From contig JASHUL010000082.1 in assembly GCA_030039995.1 (NCBI GenBank), positions 1 through 28,035 on the forward strand: a DNA stretch of 28,035 nucleotides, written 5' to 3'. The notes below the pieces were generated by a model that was not told the DNA's origin, did not search any database, and saw only the letters and a program-made list of their open reading frames with translations. This document shows positions 21,652 through 28,035 of this stretch, one piece after another. A program made the position numbers and the translations under genes. The stretch comes from Thermoplasmata archaeon (GTDB lineage Archaea > Thermoplasmatota > Thermoplasmata > Lutacidiplasmatales > UBA184). Each line of letters begins with the position of its first letter. Position 1 is the first letter of the stretch.

Positions 21652-21660
21652 AACCATTAA
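21652..21660 (+). promoter_or_regulatory. TATA-like promoter of the 517-residue protein gene
   Basis: ACCATTAAG lies about 53 nt before the ATG at 21710, predicting a leader of about 27 nt. The T-run at 21677-21682 falls between this element and the start codon and may end transcription from the upstream gene. Confidence 0.4.
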
Positions 21661-21709
21661 GCCCCCGAGCGACCCATTTTTTCGTCTGGGGAGCGGCTTC
21701 GCCCCTGGT

Positions 21710-23263
21710 ATGTCCAACGATTCCGACGCGGCGCGCATTTGGCGCGACCGCGAGCAGCGAAGGGCGGTCGAGCGGGCCCGGATCGATGAAGAGCGGACCG
21801 ACCGTCGTCGAGAGCTCGGGCGGCTCGGTGGCAACCCCGACGGGCTGCCTCCTTCCCCCGAAGACCCGGGACCCCCATCCGCTCGGACCTCGAGTTCGGC
21901 GCGACCGTCCGGCGCCGTGACCTCCTCGTCCGGCGCGGTACCCGAGGGAGCCCATCGCGGCGGCGCTCCGCGGGAAATCGGGGGAGCGCTCCGACCCCCG
22001 TCGCTGCAGGAGTTCCTTCAGACCAATCCGATGGAGCGGTTCAACATCCTCGCGCTCAACGCTCAACGGTTTCCGGAACTGCTCGAGGCGGCCCGGGGGG
22101 ACGCGCTCCTCCTCGCCGCGATCGCGCGCCAGACCGAGGCGCTGATGGCACGGGTGAAGGAGGAGGTGGACGACCCGCTCAGCGCCGGAGCGTTCCTTCG
22201 CGACCAAGTGTATCGCTGGTATCGGGACAGCCCCGGCGAGGACGACTGGTCGGAGCGAATGTCCGACTGTTGGGCCGGACTGTTCGCCGACTCCCGGGTG
22301 AGTGGAGGCCGTCTGCAGCCCTGGCTCAATCTCCGACTCGGAGCCCTCCATGCGCAGGCCTCCCGATCGGGGTCGCTCGGGGGTCGGATGCGAGACAGCC
22401 TGCGGCGGAAGCGCCCCGCGGAGGTGGCCGTCGGCCGATCGACGATCCAGCAGATCCGCGCGGAAGTCGCCCAGGCGATCCTGGACGACCTGACCCGCCG
22501 CCGTCGGGATCCGGAGGGGCCGGTGCCGCTGGTCCACCTCAGCGAGCTCGCGATCCGTCGTCAGGTCGCGACGATCAACGACGTGCTCGCGCAGCTCTTC
22601 AACGGCCCCGAGACCGGGCCGTTCATCGTCCTCCACCCGAACCGGTACCCCGAGTGCGACGAAGTGCAGATCCGACCGCCGGTCGGGAACGTCATGGGAG
22701 CCGCCCTCGCCTACAGCCTCTCCACGGGGCGTTCGAGCCGGAAGCCCGTCGGTCGGACCCGCGGCCCCGCCGAGGCGGGAGTCCCCGCCGCGGGGGAGAG
22801 CCCGGACGACCCCGGCACGGACGACTCCGAGGAGCTCGACTCCTCGACGATCTGGGAGGCGGACCGTGTCGATGCCTCCGTGTGGCGTCGCGTGATCAAG
22901 GAACGCAAGCGCGAGCGCCACCGACTCGACACTCCCCCCAAGGACTGCCACGGTCGTAGCGCCTACGGGCCGCTGCGAACCCTCGTCCTCGAGGACACCG
23001 AGTTCCGCCAGTCGTTCCTTGCGGTGAAATGGCGGGGTCGTCCGGCGGGCCTCCCTCTGCTGTGCGCGCTCCTGCAGAAAGGGACGCTCGCGCCCGAGGT
23101 GGCGACGGACCACGAATACCTCGAAGCCGAGCTCGGCGACCTCGCGAAGGGCGACCCGCAGTGGCATCCGCCCGACCACACCTGGGCGATCGGCGAGTGG
23201 ACGGTCGCCCGCGAAGGCTCTCACGGCGAGGGGTTCCGTTTCACGGCCCAGCGACGCACGTAG
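21710..23263 (+). CDS. Protein of unknown family, beside the GTPase/GAP1-like operon
   Basis: A 517-residue soluble protein I do not recognise. Residues 1-40 are highly charged and probably a helix or coiled coil (IWRDREQRRAVERARIDEER). Residues 45-95 are a disordered Pro/Ser/Gly linker. A helical domain follows (about 98-235; LQEFLQTNPMERFNILALNA, then WYRDSPGEDDWSERMSDCW). Then comes an alpha/beta-looking part (about 240-345; FIVLHPNRYPECDEVQIRPP), an acidic linker (about 350-385) and a basic C-terminal domain starting VWRRVIKERKRERHR. No membrane helix, P-loop or nuclease motif is visible. It converges on the GTPase operon with only 33 nt between stop codons. It may be a component of that system, but nothing in its sequence proves this. 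The start is the first ATG after the promoter. Confidence 0.65.
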   Translation: MSNDSDAARIWRDREQRRAVERARIDEERTDRRRELGRLGGNPDGLPPSPEDPGPPSARTSSSARPSGAVTSSSGAVPEGAHRGGAPREIGGALRPPSLQEFLQTNPMERFNILALNAQRFPELLEAARGDALLLAAIARQTEALMARVKEEVDDPLSAGAFLRDQVYRWYRDSPGEDDWSERMSDCWAGLFADSRVSGGRLQPWLNLRLGALHAQASRSGSLGGRMRDSLRRKRPAEVAVGRSTIQQIRAEVAQAILDDLTRRRRDPEGPVPLVHLSELAIRRQVATINDVLAQLFNGPETGPFIVLHPNRYPECDEVQIRPPVGNVMGAALAYSLSTGRSSRKPVGRTRGPAEAGVPAAGESPDDPGTDDSEELDSSTIWEADRVDASVWRRVIKERKRERHRLDTPPKDCHGRSAYGPLRTLVLEDTEFRQSFLAVKWRGRPAGLPLLCALLQKGTLAPEVATDHEYLEAELGDLAKGDPQWHPPDHTWAIGEWTVAREGSHGEGFRFTAQRRT

Positions 23264-23281
23264 CCGCTCCCGAGGAGCGGC
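23263..23281. terminator. Perfect 8-bp hairpin shared by convergent genes
   Basis: GCCGCTCC-CGA-GGAGCGGC fills most of the 33-nt space between the stop of the 517-residue protein and the stop of the pseudo-GTPase. It can form in transcripts from either side, so it is a likely bidirectional 3'-end structure. Confidence 0.55.
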
Positions 23282-23296
23282 CCGGCGGCGAGCCGA

Positions 23297-24235
23297 CTAC
23301 GACCCTTCGTCCTCGCCGGGAAAACGATGGGCGAGGACGCCGAGCTGGTGGATCAGGGTCCGGTACTCCTCGAACGGGTACTCGGGCTCCCACCCGCCGA
23401 CCGGGATCCGCGAACGACGGGCGATCCGCACTCCCGCGGAGCCGGGAACCAGTTGGAGACCGCTGAAGAACCACTGCGGGGGCGCGATGCGGGAGCCGCG
23501 CATCCCCTTCGCGCTCTCGAGCAGGCGGAGCGTGTGCGGGAAGTAGGCGGAGAGGATCCGCGACCCGACCGCCTCCCGGATACCGGACTGCCAGCTCGCC
23601 GGCGGGCTCGGCGGCACGAGGAGGCGGGCGAGGGTCCCCGGCGGGCACTGGTCGAACTTCGTGACCACGAACAGGGGATAGAGGTCCTGCGGCTTCCGCT
23701 GACGGCCTAGCGACAGGTAGCGGCTCAACAGCCCGAGCGTCGCCGCGAGGCGTCGGTCCGAGACGTCCAGGGGTCGGGAGTTCGTCGCGGGGTCGATCGG
23801 GCGCAGCCGCGACGCGTCGATGAGCGGGAGCACGACGGGGCTCTCGAAGAGGCGACGGGTCGACAGCTCGAGGATCGCGTCGTGCTGGGCGAGCTCCGCC
23901 ACGGACTCGGCCGAGATGCCCCCGAACTGGAGGCGAAACGAGGCGAAGCCGCCGCTGTGGTGGACCGCCGCGCCCGTCAGCCGAGGGAACGTACCGGTCC
24001 GGAAGGCGAAGACAAAGGAGAGCGGGTGGGTGTCCCAGTCGGCGTCCCACTCGGGGAACCGACCGGCCACCAGTTCTCCGTAGATCCCTTCCAGCTGTCG
24101 GATCGTCTCCCGGTCGGCGGAGAAACGGAACTTGTCTCCCTCCTCCGTGCCCAGGCGAAGCTGGGCCGCGTAAAGGAGACCGACGAACGTCGTGAGGCCG
24201 GACCCTCGGTCGCCGACGACCACCGCGGATCCCAA
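23297..24235 (-). CDS. Pseudo-GTPase paralogue of the GTPase at 25137-26162
   Basis: A 312-residue protein that aligns along its length with the GTPase two genes upstream (GDRxxGxTTFxGLLYAAQ, RFP, VVxLxDxS, xKFD). The P-loop reads GDRGSGLT (residues 8-15), with L14 where the paralogue has the nucleotide-binding lysine. G3 is also lost: FGGISAE replaces FDVSGED. The G4 motif TKFD (192-195) remains. It should therefore bind nucleotide weakly or not at all, and probably acts as a partner or regulator of the active GTPase. This mirrors predicted double-GTPase proteins, where two GTPase units work together. The start is TTG at 24235 with GGAGGT 7 nt upstream. It is the last gene of the operon, 40 nt after the GAP1-like gene. 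Confidence 0.8.
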   Translation of the reverse strand: MGSAVVVGDRGSGLTTFVGLLYAAQLRLGTEEGDKFRFSADRETIRQLEGIYGELVAGRFPEWDADWDTHPLSFVFAFRTGTFPRLTGAAVHHSGGFASFRLQFGGISAESVAELAQHDAILELSTRRLFESPVVLPLIDASRLRPIDPATNSRPLDVSDRRLAATLGLLSRYLSLGRQRKPQDLYPLFVVTKFDQCPPGTLARLLVPPSPPASWQSGIREAVGSRILSAYFPHTLRLLESAKGMRGSRIAPPQWFFSGLQLVPGSAGVRIARRSRIPVGGWEPEYPFEEYRTLIHQLGVLAHRFPGEDEGS

Positions 24236-24275
24236 GGTCCGACCTCCGAAGGAAGGGGTTCTCGCACCCGTCGCG

Positions 24276-25088
24276 TCACGCGGACGCGAACGCCTCCGCG
24301 ATGCGGCTGTAGACCAGGTTCTTCCCCTTGGCCGGCGGGAGCGTCGGCTGGTCGATGCTCGCGTCCAGCAGCGTCCACGAGCCGTCCGCGCGCACGCCGC
24401 GCGAAGAGATCGCGAGGCGGAAGTGATTCATCGCGCTCAGGGTCGGGGCGTCGCTGATCGCGGGCAGGAGTCCGATCTCCTCCCCGGCGTAGAGCAGCTC
24501 CACCAGTCGATAGAGGAGCTCGTTGCGGTACTGGTTCGTGCTGCCGCGGCAGAGGATCAGGGTGCGTCCCTGCTGGTCCGACAGGAACCGGCTCGCCAAC
24601 GTGTCGACGGCGGCCTTGGTGATCAGCCGGTGGATACCGGTCCCTCGCGGCTCGAGGACGTCCCCGAACGGGCGGACCGGCACGGAGATCGGGTCGATCT
24701 TGCCGGTGGCCTTCGGGAACTTCTTGTCGAAGTCGAGCGTCGCCGACTCCACGTCGACGAACCGAAGCCGACCGTTCCGCATCGCGTCGAAGGGGATCAC
24801 CACCGTGTGGTTCGCGATCGTCGGCCGGTTGTACTCGTCCGCGACCCCCCGGCCGAGGATCGAGAGGAGCACCTCCCGATTCGCCGGGGCCGGGTGGATC
24901 ATGCGGGCGTCGATCACCGTGCCGCCGCCCGCCGTCTTCTCGACCCGCACCGGCGTGAAGTGGTTCTCGAGGTACCGCATGTAGAGCGGGCCGTTCAGCC
25001 CGCGGGACTCCGCCTTGATCCCGTACCCCTTCTCGTGGCTCGCGCCGTAGATCCAGTGCTCCAGCGGGAGCACCGTCTCGTCATTCAT
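24276..25088 (-). CDS. GAP1-N-like protein (predicted GTPase-associated protein)
   Basis: A 270-residue protein. The opening LEHWIYGASHEKGYGIKAES and the later ILGRGVADEYNRPTIANHTV followed by VIP resemble the N-terminal domains of GAP1 (GTPase-associated protein 1), the partner of double-GTPases in predicted prokaryotic conflict systems. The match is from pattern memory and needs a profile search. The rest, an alpha/beta stretch around GRTLILCRGSTNQYRNELLY, fits the region after GAP1-N, but the long C-terminal part of typical GAP1 proteins is missing. The ATG at 25088 has a strong GGGGAGGTG 9 nt upstream. Its position between the active GTPase and the pseudo-GTPase suggests it bridges or controls them. 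Confidence 0.6.
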   Translation of the reverse strand: MNDETVLPLEHWIYGASHEKGYGIKAESRGLNGPLYMRYLENHFTPVRVEKTAGGGTVIDARMIHPAPANREVLLSILGRGVADEYNRPTIANHTVVIPFDAMRNGRLRFVDVESATLDFDKKFPKATGKIDPISVPVRPFGDVLEPRGTGIHRLITKAAVDTLASRFLSDQQGRTLILCRGSTNQYRNELLYRLVELLYAGEEIGLLPAISDAPTLSAMNHFRLAISSRGVRADGSWTLLDASIDQPTLPPAKGKNLVYSRIAEAFASA

Positions 25089-25136
25089 CGTGGTCGCACC
25101 TCCCCTCCGTGAGCTCGGTTCGCGCTCGCCCCTTCG

Positions 25137-26162
25137 TTAGGCCGTCGCGGTGGCGGGCGCCGCCGGGGTCTGGAGCGTCGTCTGCTCCACGATCTCGTCG
25201 GGCACCTTGTTCGCGACGTCGCGGAAGTGCTCGATGAACGCGACGTAGTCGTCGTAGGAGAAGTCCGGCTCCGCTCCGCCCTCGGCCGAGAAGCCCTTGC
25301 GGACGATGCGCGGCACCCCGATCGGCTGCATGCCGGCTTCCGCGGTCTCCGTCCGGACCCAGCTGAAGAAGTACGCCGCCTGGTCGAAGTTGACCCCGGC
25401 GACCTTGCCTCCGCGGATCTGCGAGAGCGTCTGGGGCATGAAGACGCGGAGCAGCGCCTCGGCGTACTCCTTGCGCTTGCGCTTTTGCTTGCCGTCCGGG
25501 ACCCCGCGGTGCAGCCCGAGCTTCACCAGGACCTCGTCCCGGATGGAATCGAACTTCGACAGCACGATCGCCGGGTAGATCACCGGGTTGCCGACGCTGA
25601 GCCCCTGCGCCTTCATCCGCGAGAACTCCTGCTTCTTGTACGTCTGGAGCGAGACGAGGAGCGAGGCGACCTCGCTGTCGTACTTCAGCATCTGGCGGAA
25701 GACCGGGGAGTCGATCTCGGTCGTCATCTTGCTGCAGTCGACCAGCGTGACGACGACGTGGCTCTTCAGGAGCTGCTGGATGATCGGACTCGCGGCGACG
25801 CCGGTCTCGATGAACTCCTGGACATCCTCGCCCGAGACATCGAACGCGGCGAACGAGAGCTTGGCGAACGGATTCACCCAGTTCTTGTCCTTCAGGGACG
25901 CCGGGAGCCGGCCCGCCAGGGGCTTTCGGTATCCGAAGACGAAACCGATCTCCGTCATCTCGTCCTTGAGCGTGGCCCCGGGGAATCGGGCGTCCTTCAT
26001 CCCCTCGTAGACCTGGCTCATCAGACGCAACGACTGGAGCGGGGCGTGGAATCGAAACGAATCCGACACCCGAGTTCCGTACTTCACCTGGGCCGCGTAG
26101 AGCAGCCCGAGGAAGGTCGTCTTTCCGCACGCACGGTCACCCAAAATCGCCGCTGGACACAT
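25137..26162 (-). CDS. P-loop GTPase, DO-GTPase-like
   Basis: A 341-residue GTPase. It begins almost at once with the nucleotide-binding strand and P-loop GDRACGKT (residues 8-15). G3 appears as DVSG (108-111) in SFAAFDVSGED and G4 as SKFD (202-205). VVVTLVDCSKM (136-146) is the core strand after G3. The segment TFLGLLYAAQ directly after the P-loop and the RFPGATL block at 59-65 (possible switch region) resemble the first unit of DO-GTPase2-type proteins. About 130 residues after G4 include a basic stretch (KQKRKRKEYAE) and are probably the interaction part. There is no membrane helix; membrane contact could come through the flotillin-like protein encoded 24 nt upstream. The ATG at 26162 has AAGGAG 9-13 nt upstream. 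The G4 SKFD is slightly unusual (N/TKxD), so GTP specificity is likely but not certain. Confidence 0.8.
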   Translation of the reverse strand: MCPAAILGDRACGKTTFLGLLYAAQVKYGTRVSDSFRFHAPLQSLRLMSQVYEGMKDARFPGATLKDEMTEIGFVFGYRKPLAGRLPASLKDKNWVNPFAKLSFAAFDVSGEDVQEFIETGVAASPIIQQLLKSHVVVTLVDCSKMTTEIDSPVFRQMLKYDSEVASLLVSLQTYKKQEFSRMKAQGLSVGNPVIYPAIVLSKFDSIRDEVLVKLGLHRGVPDGKQKRKRKEYAEALLRVFMPQTLSQIRGGKVAGVNFDQAAYFFSWVRTETAEAGMQPIGVPRIVRKGFSAEGGAEPDFSYDDYVAFIEHFRDVANKVPDEIVEQTTLQTPAAPATATA

Positions 26163-26186
26163 GGTTCTCTCTCTCCTTGTTGCGTC

Positions 26187-27167
26187 CTACGAGGGCCAAG
26201 AGTCGCTCGACCGCTCTTGTGCGGGGTCGCCCCAGGGCGACGTGCGCGAAGGGGACGAACACTCGCCCCCCGTAGGACCGTGAAGGAAGGCGAACGGGGA
26301 CTCCGCCCCGACGAGAGACTCCTCGGACCCGAGCGGTTGGTCAAAGACCGCGCCCGAACGGGAGGTGTCGGGCTCGTCGCTCGAGCGCCGGCTCGTCTGT
26401 TGGATCTCCCCACCGAGGATGCGGAGCACGCGCTCCGTCCGGGCCAGCCGCGCGTCGAGGGCGCTCAGCTGCGCGCTCAAGGTGTCGAGGGACTCGTCGG
26501 CCTCCGGGTCCGGTTCTCCCCGAGGGGTGGCGGGGGCCATCGGAGGCGGAACGATCCGGTGCAGCTCGGTGATCGTGAGGGTCCGGATGGCGAGCCCCAC
26601 CCCGACAAGGTCCGGAGCCGCCGACGCCTGGACCTCGGCCGCGAGCCGGTCCCAGTCGGGTTCTCCGGAGTCGGTGTTGATGCGCGCGAGCACGGAAGGG
26701 ATCGCTCCCTCCAGCGTTCGAGCGACGAGCGCTCGGACCTCCTCCTCGGACTTTCCGAGAAGATTCTCCGACGCCATCGAAAGGAAGTTCGGCATCGCGG
26801 GGACCTTGGCCTGCGCCTGAGCGCGGACCTCCCAGCCCGACGCCCGGTTCCCCTCGAGCGCATGCATCGACCGGACGGTCACGTCGACCACGACGGGCGC
26901 GAGCGAGAGATAGCCCACCCCGCGGTCCCAGGGGGCGACGAGCACCCGACCGCCGACCACGATCTTCGGCCGGCGGACCGTGACGTCGAACGGCATCACG
27001 GTCGGGTCGGGAGCGGACCGGGGGGCCTTCCGCCCGAACAGCACGAGCGCCCGGTTGGGGGGGACCTGTACGCTGCACCGAGTGTAGGCGACCCAGAATC
27101 CTCCTGCGATCGCGGCCGCGATGCCGCCGGCCTCGGCGAGCTGCCAGGCTAGATCGATGAACGCCAC
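26187..27167 (-). CDS. Flotillin-like SPFH/Band 7 membrane protein
   Basis: A 326-residue protein with one N-terminal membrane helix (about 12-29, EAGGIAAAIAGGFWVAYT) and an SPFH domain (about 31-205). Flotillin hallmarks are present: VPPNRALVLFGRK, then VVGGRVLVAPWDRGVGYLSL, AAPDLVGVGLAIRTLTITEL and SENLLGKSEEEVRALVARTL. A short coiled coil follows (about 227-260, LDTLSAQLSALDARLARTER), and the last 65 residues are disordered. The long EA-repeat coiled coil of classical flotillins is absent. Flotillins oligomerise on membranes and organise lipid microdomains. Here it is the membrane component of the GTPase/GAP1-like operon. The GTG at 27167 fits just before the helix; another GTG at 27182 is possible. 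The start overlaps the end of the 62-residue gene, a sign of coupled translation. Confidence 0.82.
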   Translation of the reverse strand: MAFIDLAWQLAEAGGIAAAIAGGFWVAYTRCSVQVPPNRALVLFGRKAPRSAPDPTVMPFDVTVRRPKIVVGGRVLVAPWDRGVGYLSLAPVVVDVTVRSMHALEGNRASGWEVRAQAQAKVPAMPNFLSMASENLLGKSEEEVRALVARTLEGAIPSVLARINTDSGEPDWDRLAAEVQASAAPDLVGVGLAIRTLTITELHRIVPPPMAPATPRGEPDPEADESLDTLSAQLSALDARLARTERVLRILGGEIQQTSRRSSDEPDTSRSGAVFDQPLGSEESLVGAESPFAFLHGPTGGECSSPSRTSPWGDPAQERSSDSWPS

Positions 27168-27337
27168 ATTCTGCCTTGCCACACCCCGGAAGGGACGCCG
27201 TGCGCGGCAAGCGCGCGGCGCTCCTGGTGCCAACGGTCGACCCGGGCGGCGTTAGCAGACGCGGTCTCTTGGTCCGAAAAAAGTCCGAAGTGGAAGAGGC
27301 CGGGTCCGACAGAGTCCCCGCTCATTGGGCCCGTCAT
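27149..27337 (-). CDS. 62-residue protein heading the GTPase operon
   Basis: A small open frame starting with ATG at 27337, with GGAGG about 10 nt upstream. It is the first possible gene after the predicted transcription start and ends inside the flotillin gene (19-nt overlap). The sequence starts MTGPMSGDSVGPGLFHFGLF and continues with a charged helix (SANAARVDRWHQERRALAAH). I recognise no family. Promoter, hairpin, ribosome binding site and overlap argue that it is translated, perhaps mainly to deliver ribosomes to the flotillin gene. The frame stays open up to 27661, but that extension crosses the promoter. Confidence 0.5.
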   Translation of the reverse strand: MTGPMSGDSVGPGLFHFGLFSDQETASANAARVDRWHQERRALAAHGVPSGVWQGRMWRSSI

Positions 27338-27359
27338 TCCCGTTCTTCCCTCCTCGGTC

Positions 27360-27382
27360 GGCTCCCCCTGCGCGGGGGAGCC
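27360..27382 (-). promoter_or_regulatory. Perfect 9-bp hairpin in the operon's 5' leader
   Basis: GGCTCCCCC-TGCGC-GGGGGAGCC is a perfect 9-bp stem with a five-base loop. It lies between the TATA box at 27410-27416 and the ribosome binding site near 27350, so the mRNA would begin with this stem-loop. It could protect the 5' end, hinder initiation or be a protein-binding site. Confidence 0.55.
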
Positions 27383-27409
27383 CGATGCGTTTGATACACA
27401 TTGATGGGG

Positions 27410-27416
27410 ATAAATA
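27410..27416 (-). promoter_or_regulatory. TATA box of the GTPase/GAP1-like operon
   Basis: TATTTAT on the minus strand (ATAAATA on the plus), the most canonical TATA box in the window. The expected start is near 27387, right before the leader hairpin. The element could also work in the plus direction, but no gene lies at the right distance there. Confidence 0.65.
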
Positions 27417-27429
27417 CCCACCCACCGGT

Positions 27430-27660
27430 CGAGCGACTCTCCTCGATTTCCACACCGTACCGAGCGCAAATTTTGCCCCGGATTCTCCTCGAAAAGCGAC
27501 GTGAATCCCAAACCCGTCACCACAGTGGGAATACTCCTCCGACGGAGAATCTCTGGTGCCCTTTGCCCCGACCCGCGGCTTGCGTTCCGCGCGACGGCTT
27601 CGCGCTCGCGGGCGGTCGGTGTACTCCCCGGATGCGCACCGATGTTTCGTGATTGGCCCA
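27430..27660. other. Intergenic region without a convincing gene
   Basis: Part of a gap of about 360 bases between the divergent operon and the small membrane gene. It holds an imperfect palindrome GCAAATTTTGC near 27470 and separated ATTCTCC/GGAGAAT arms (about 27481 and 27544). I see no supported gene; open frames across it are proline/arginine-rich. Confidence 0.4.
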
Positions 27661-27665
27661 ACTTC

Positions 27666-27674
27666 GTTTAGTAT
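27666..27674 (+). promoter_or_regulatory. TATA-like promoter of the last gene
   Basis: GTTTAGTAT is centred about 27 nt before the ATG at 27697, the leaderless spacing. Confidence 0.5.
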
Positions 27675-27696
27675 CCCACGCCGACTGCACGGAGAC

Positions 27697-27975
27697 ATGA
27701 TACTGCCGGGGCTCGTCTCGATCGCGTTCTATCGGCGGCGTCCGAGTGCGCTCCAGATCGGTCTGGGGCTCGTGTTCACCGTCGTGGTCTCCGGACTGCT
27801 CGGGTACGTCCAGGACGCCGGTACTTCTCGAGTCTGGGAGAATGTCACGGTCGCGATCGTGGGAGGCGTCCTTCTCTACGTCGTCGTTCTTCTCGTCCTT
27901 GTCTACTGGTACCTTCCCCGGCGCGCGAAGGCCCGGGAGCCCCCGGCCCCCGCGCCCTCGACGCCGCCGCACTGA
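27697..27975 (+). CDS. Small protein with two membrane helices
   Basis: A 92-residue membrane protein. Helix 1 is QIGLGLVFTVVVSGLLGYV (about residues 20-38) and helix 2 is VAIVGGVLLYVVVLLVLVYW (about 50-69). Basic residues before helix 1 (YRRRPS) and after helix 2 (PRRAKAR) place both ends inside. The tail is proline/alanine-rich. I recognise no family. The ATG at 27697 fits the promoter spacing; frames further upstream would include the promoter. It is divergent from the GTPase operon by about 360 bases, so a link is not shown. The final 60 bases of the window show no gene. Confidence 0.65.
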   Translation: MILPGLVSIAFYRRRPSALQIGLGLVFTVVVSGLLGYVQDAGTSRVWENVTVAIVGGVLLYVVVLLVLVYWYLPRRAKAREPPAPAPSTPPH

Positions 27976-28035
27976 GACCGTATCAGGGGAAGCGCTCTCA
28001 ACGGAGGCCGCCTACGCCCGCTCAGGTTGGCGGAA

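Noticed and set aside
21491..23224. Minus-strand open frame of 577 codons
   Set aside because: Antisense to the 517-residue gene. The plus frame has promoter spacing, domain-like segments and a terminator hairpin, and the minus frame has none.
25227..27152. Long plus-strand open frame of 641 codons
   Set aside because: Antisense to the GTPase and flotillin-like genes, which have family motifs and ribosome binding sites. The plus-strand product is low-complexity and charged.
27338..27661. Longer version (170 residues) of the 62-residue protein
   Set aside because: It would run through the operon's TATA box and leader hairpin; the upstream part has no protein-like pattern.

Overview
The window reads as GC-rich archaeal chromosome, most likely a Thermoplasmatota-type lineage. 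Several genes start 24-31 nt after a TATA-like element, as leaderless transcripts do, while genes inside operons carry GGAGG-type ribosome binding sites. GTG and TTG starts are common. Supporting gene types are a secreted S53 sedolisin, a DUF973-like membrane protein, a C-terminally anchored YVTN beta-propeller, zinc-ribbon/membrane proteins, a SemiSWEET and a 'FTEAGLPPGTRWSV'-type surface domain. The lineage is inferred from gene style; no rRNA, tRNA or CRISPR was seen.

Layout. 0-2.4 kb (minus strand): Fic protein, TehB-like methyltransferase and glyoxalase-fold (VOC) protein. 2.6-9.5 kb: exported protein, DUF6487-like zinc-binding protein, membrane-anchored propeller, adenylate cyclase-TolB-TPR protein and sedolisin. 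This part also holds decayed copies of the zinc-binding gene and of the cyclase 3' end, plus a dispersed palindromic repeat (TGCAAC-N4-GTTGCA). 9.8-13 kb: DUF973-like protein, methyltransferase, and a VOC gene divergent from an HxlR regulator that overlaps an SRPBCC gene. 13.3-17.8 kb: a second intact cyclase-TolB-TPR protein and a large Ig-repeat surface protein. 17.9-21.6 kb: small membrane proteins (one of 48 residues), a SemiSWEET, a small winged-helix-like protein, an AlkX/YcaQ-type DNA glycosylase and a methyltransferase.

21.7-27.4 kb is the most interesting part. A minus-strand operon encodes, in transcription order, a 62-residue protein, a flotillin-like SPFH membrane protein, a P-loop GTPase with intact motifs, a GAP1-like protein and a paralogous pseudo-GTPase that has lost the P-loop lysine and the G3 DxxG motif. 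It resembles the predicted bacterial double-GTPase/GAP1 conflict systems, but with the two GTPase units as separate proteins and a flotillin attached. The transcript would begin with a perfect 9-bp hairpin. A 517-residue protein of unknown family converges on the operon across a perfect hairpin. A small two-helix membrane protein closes the window.

The first 9.7 kb looks less GC-rich than the 19-27 kb part. Hand counts of single 60-base lines gave 57-62% against 70-72%, so the left part may be more recently acquired or rearranged.
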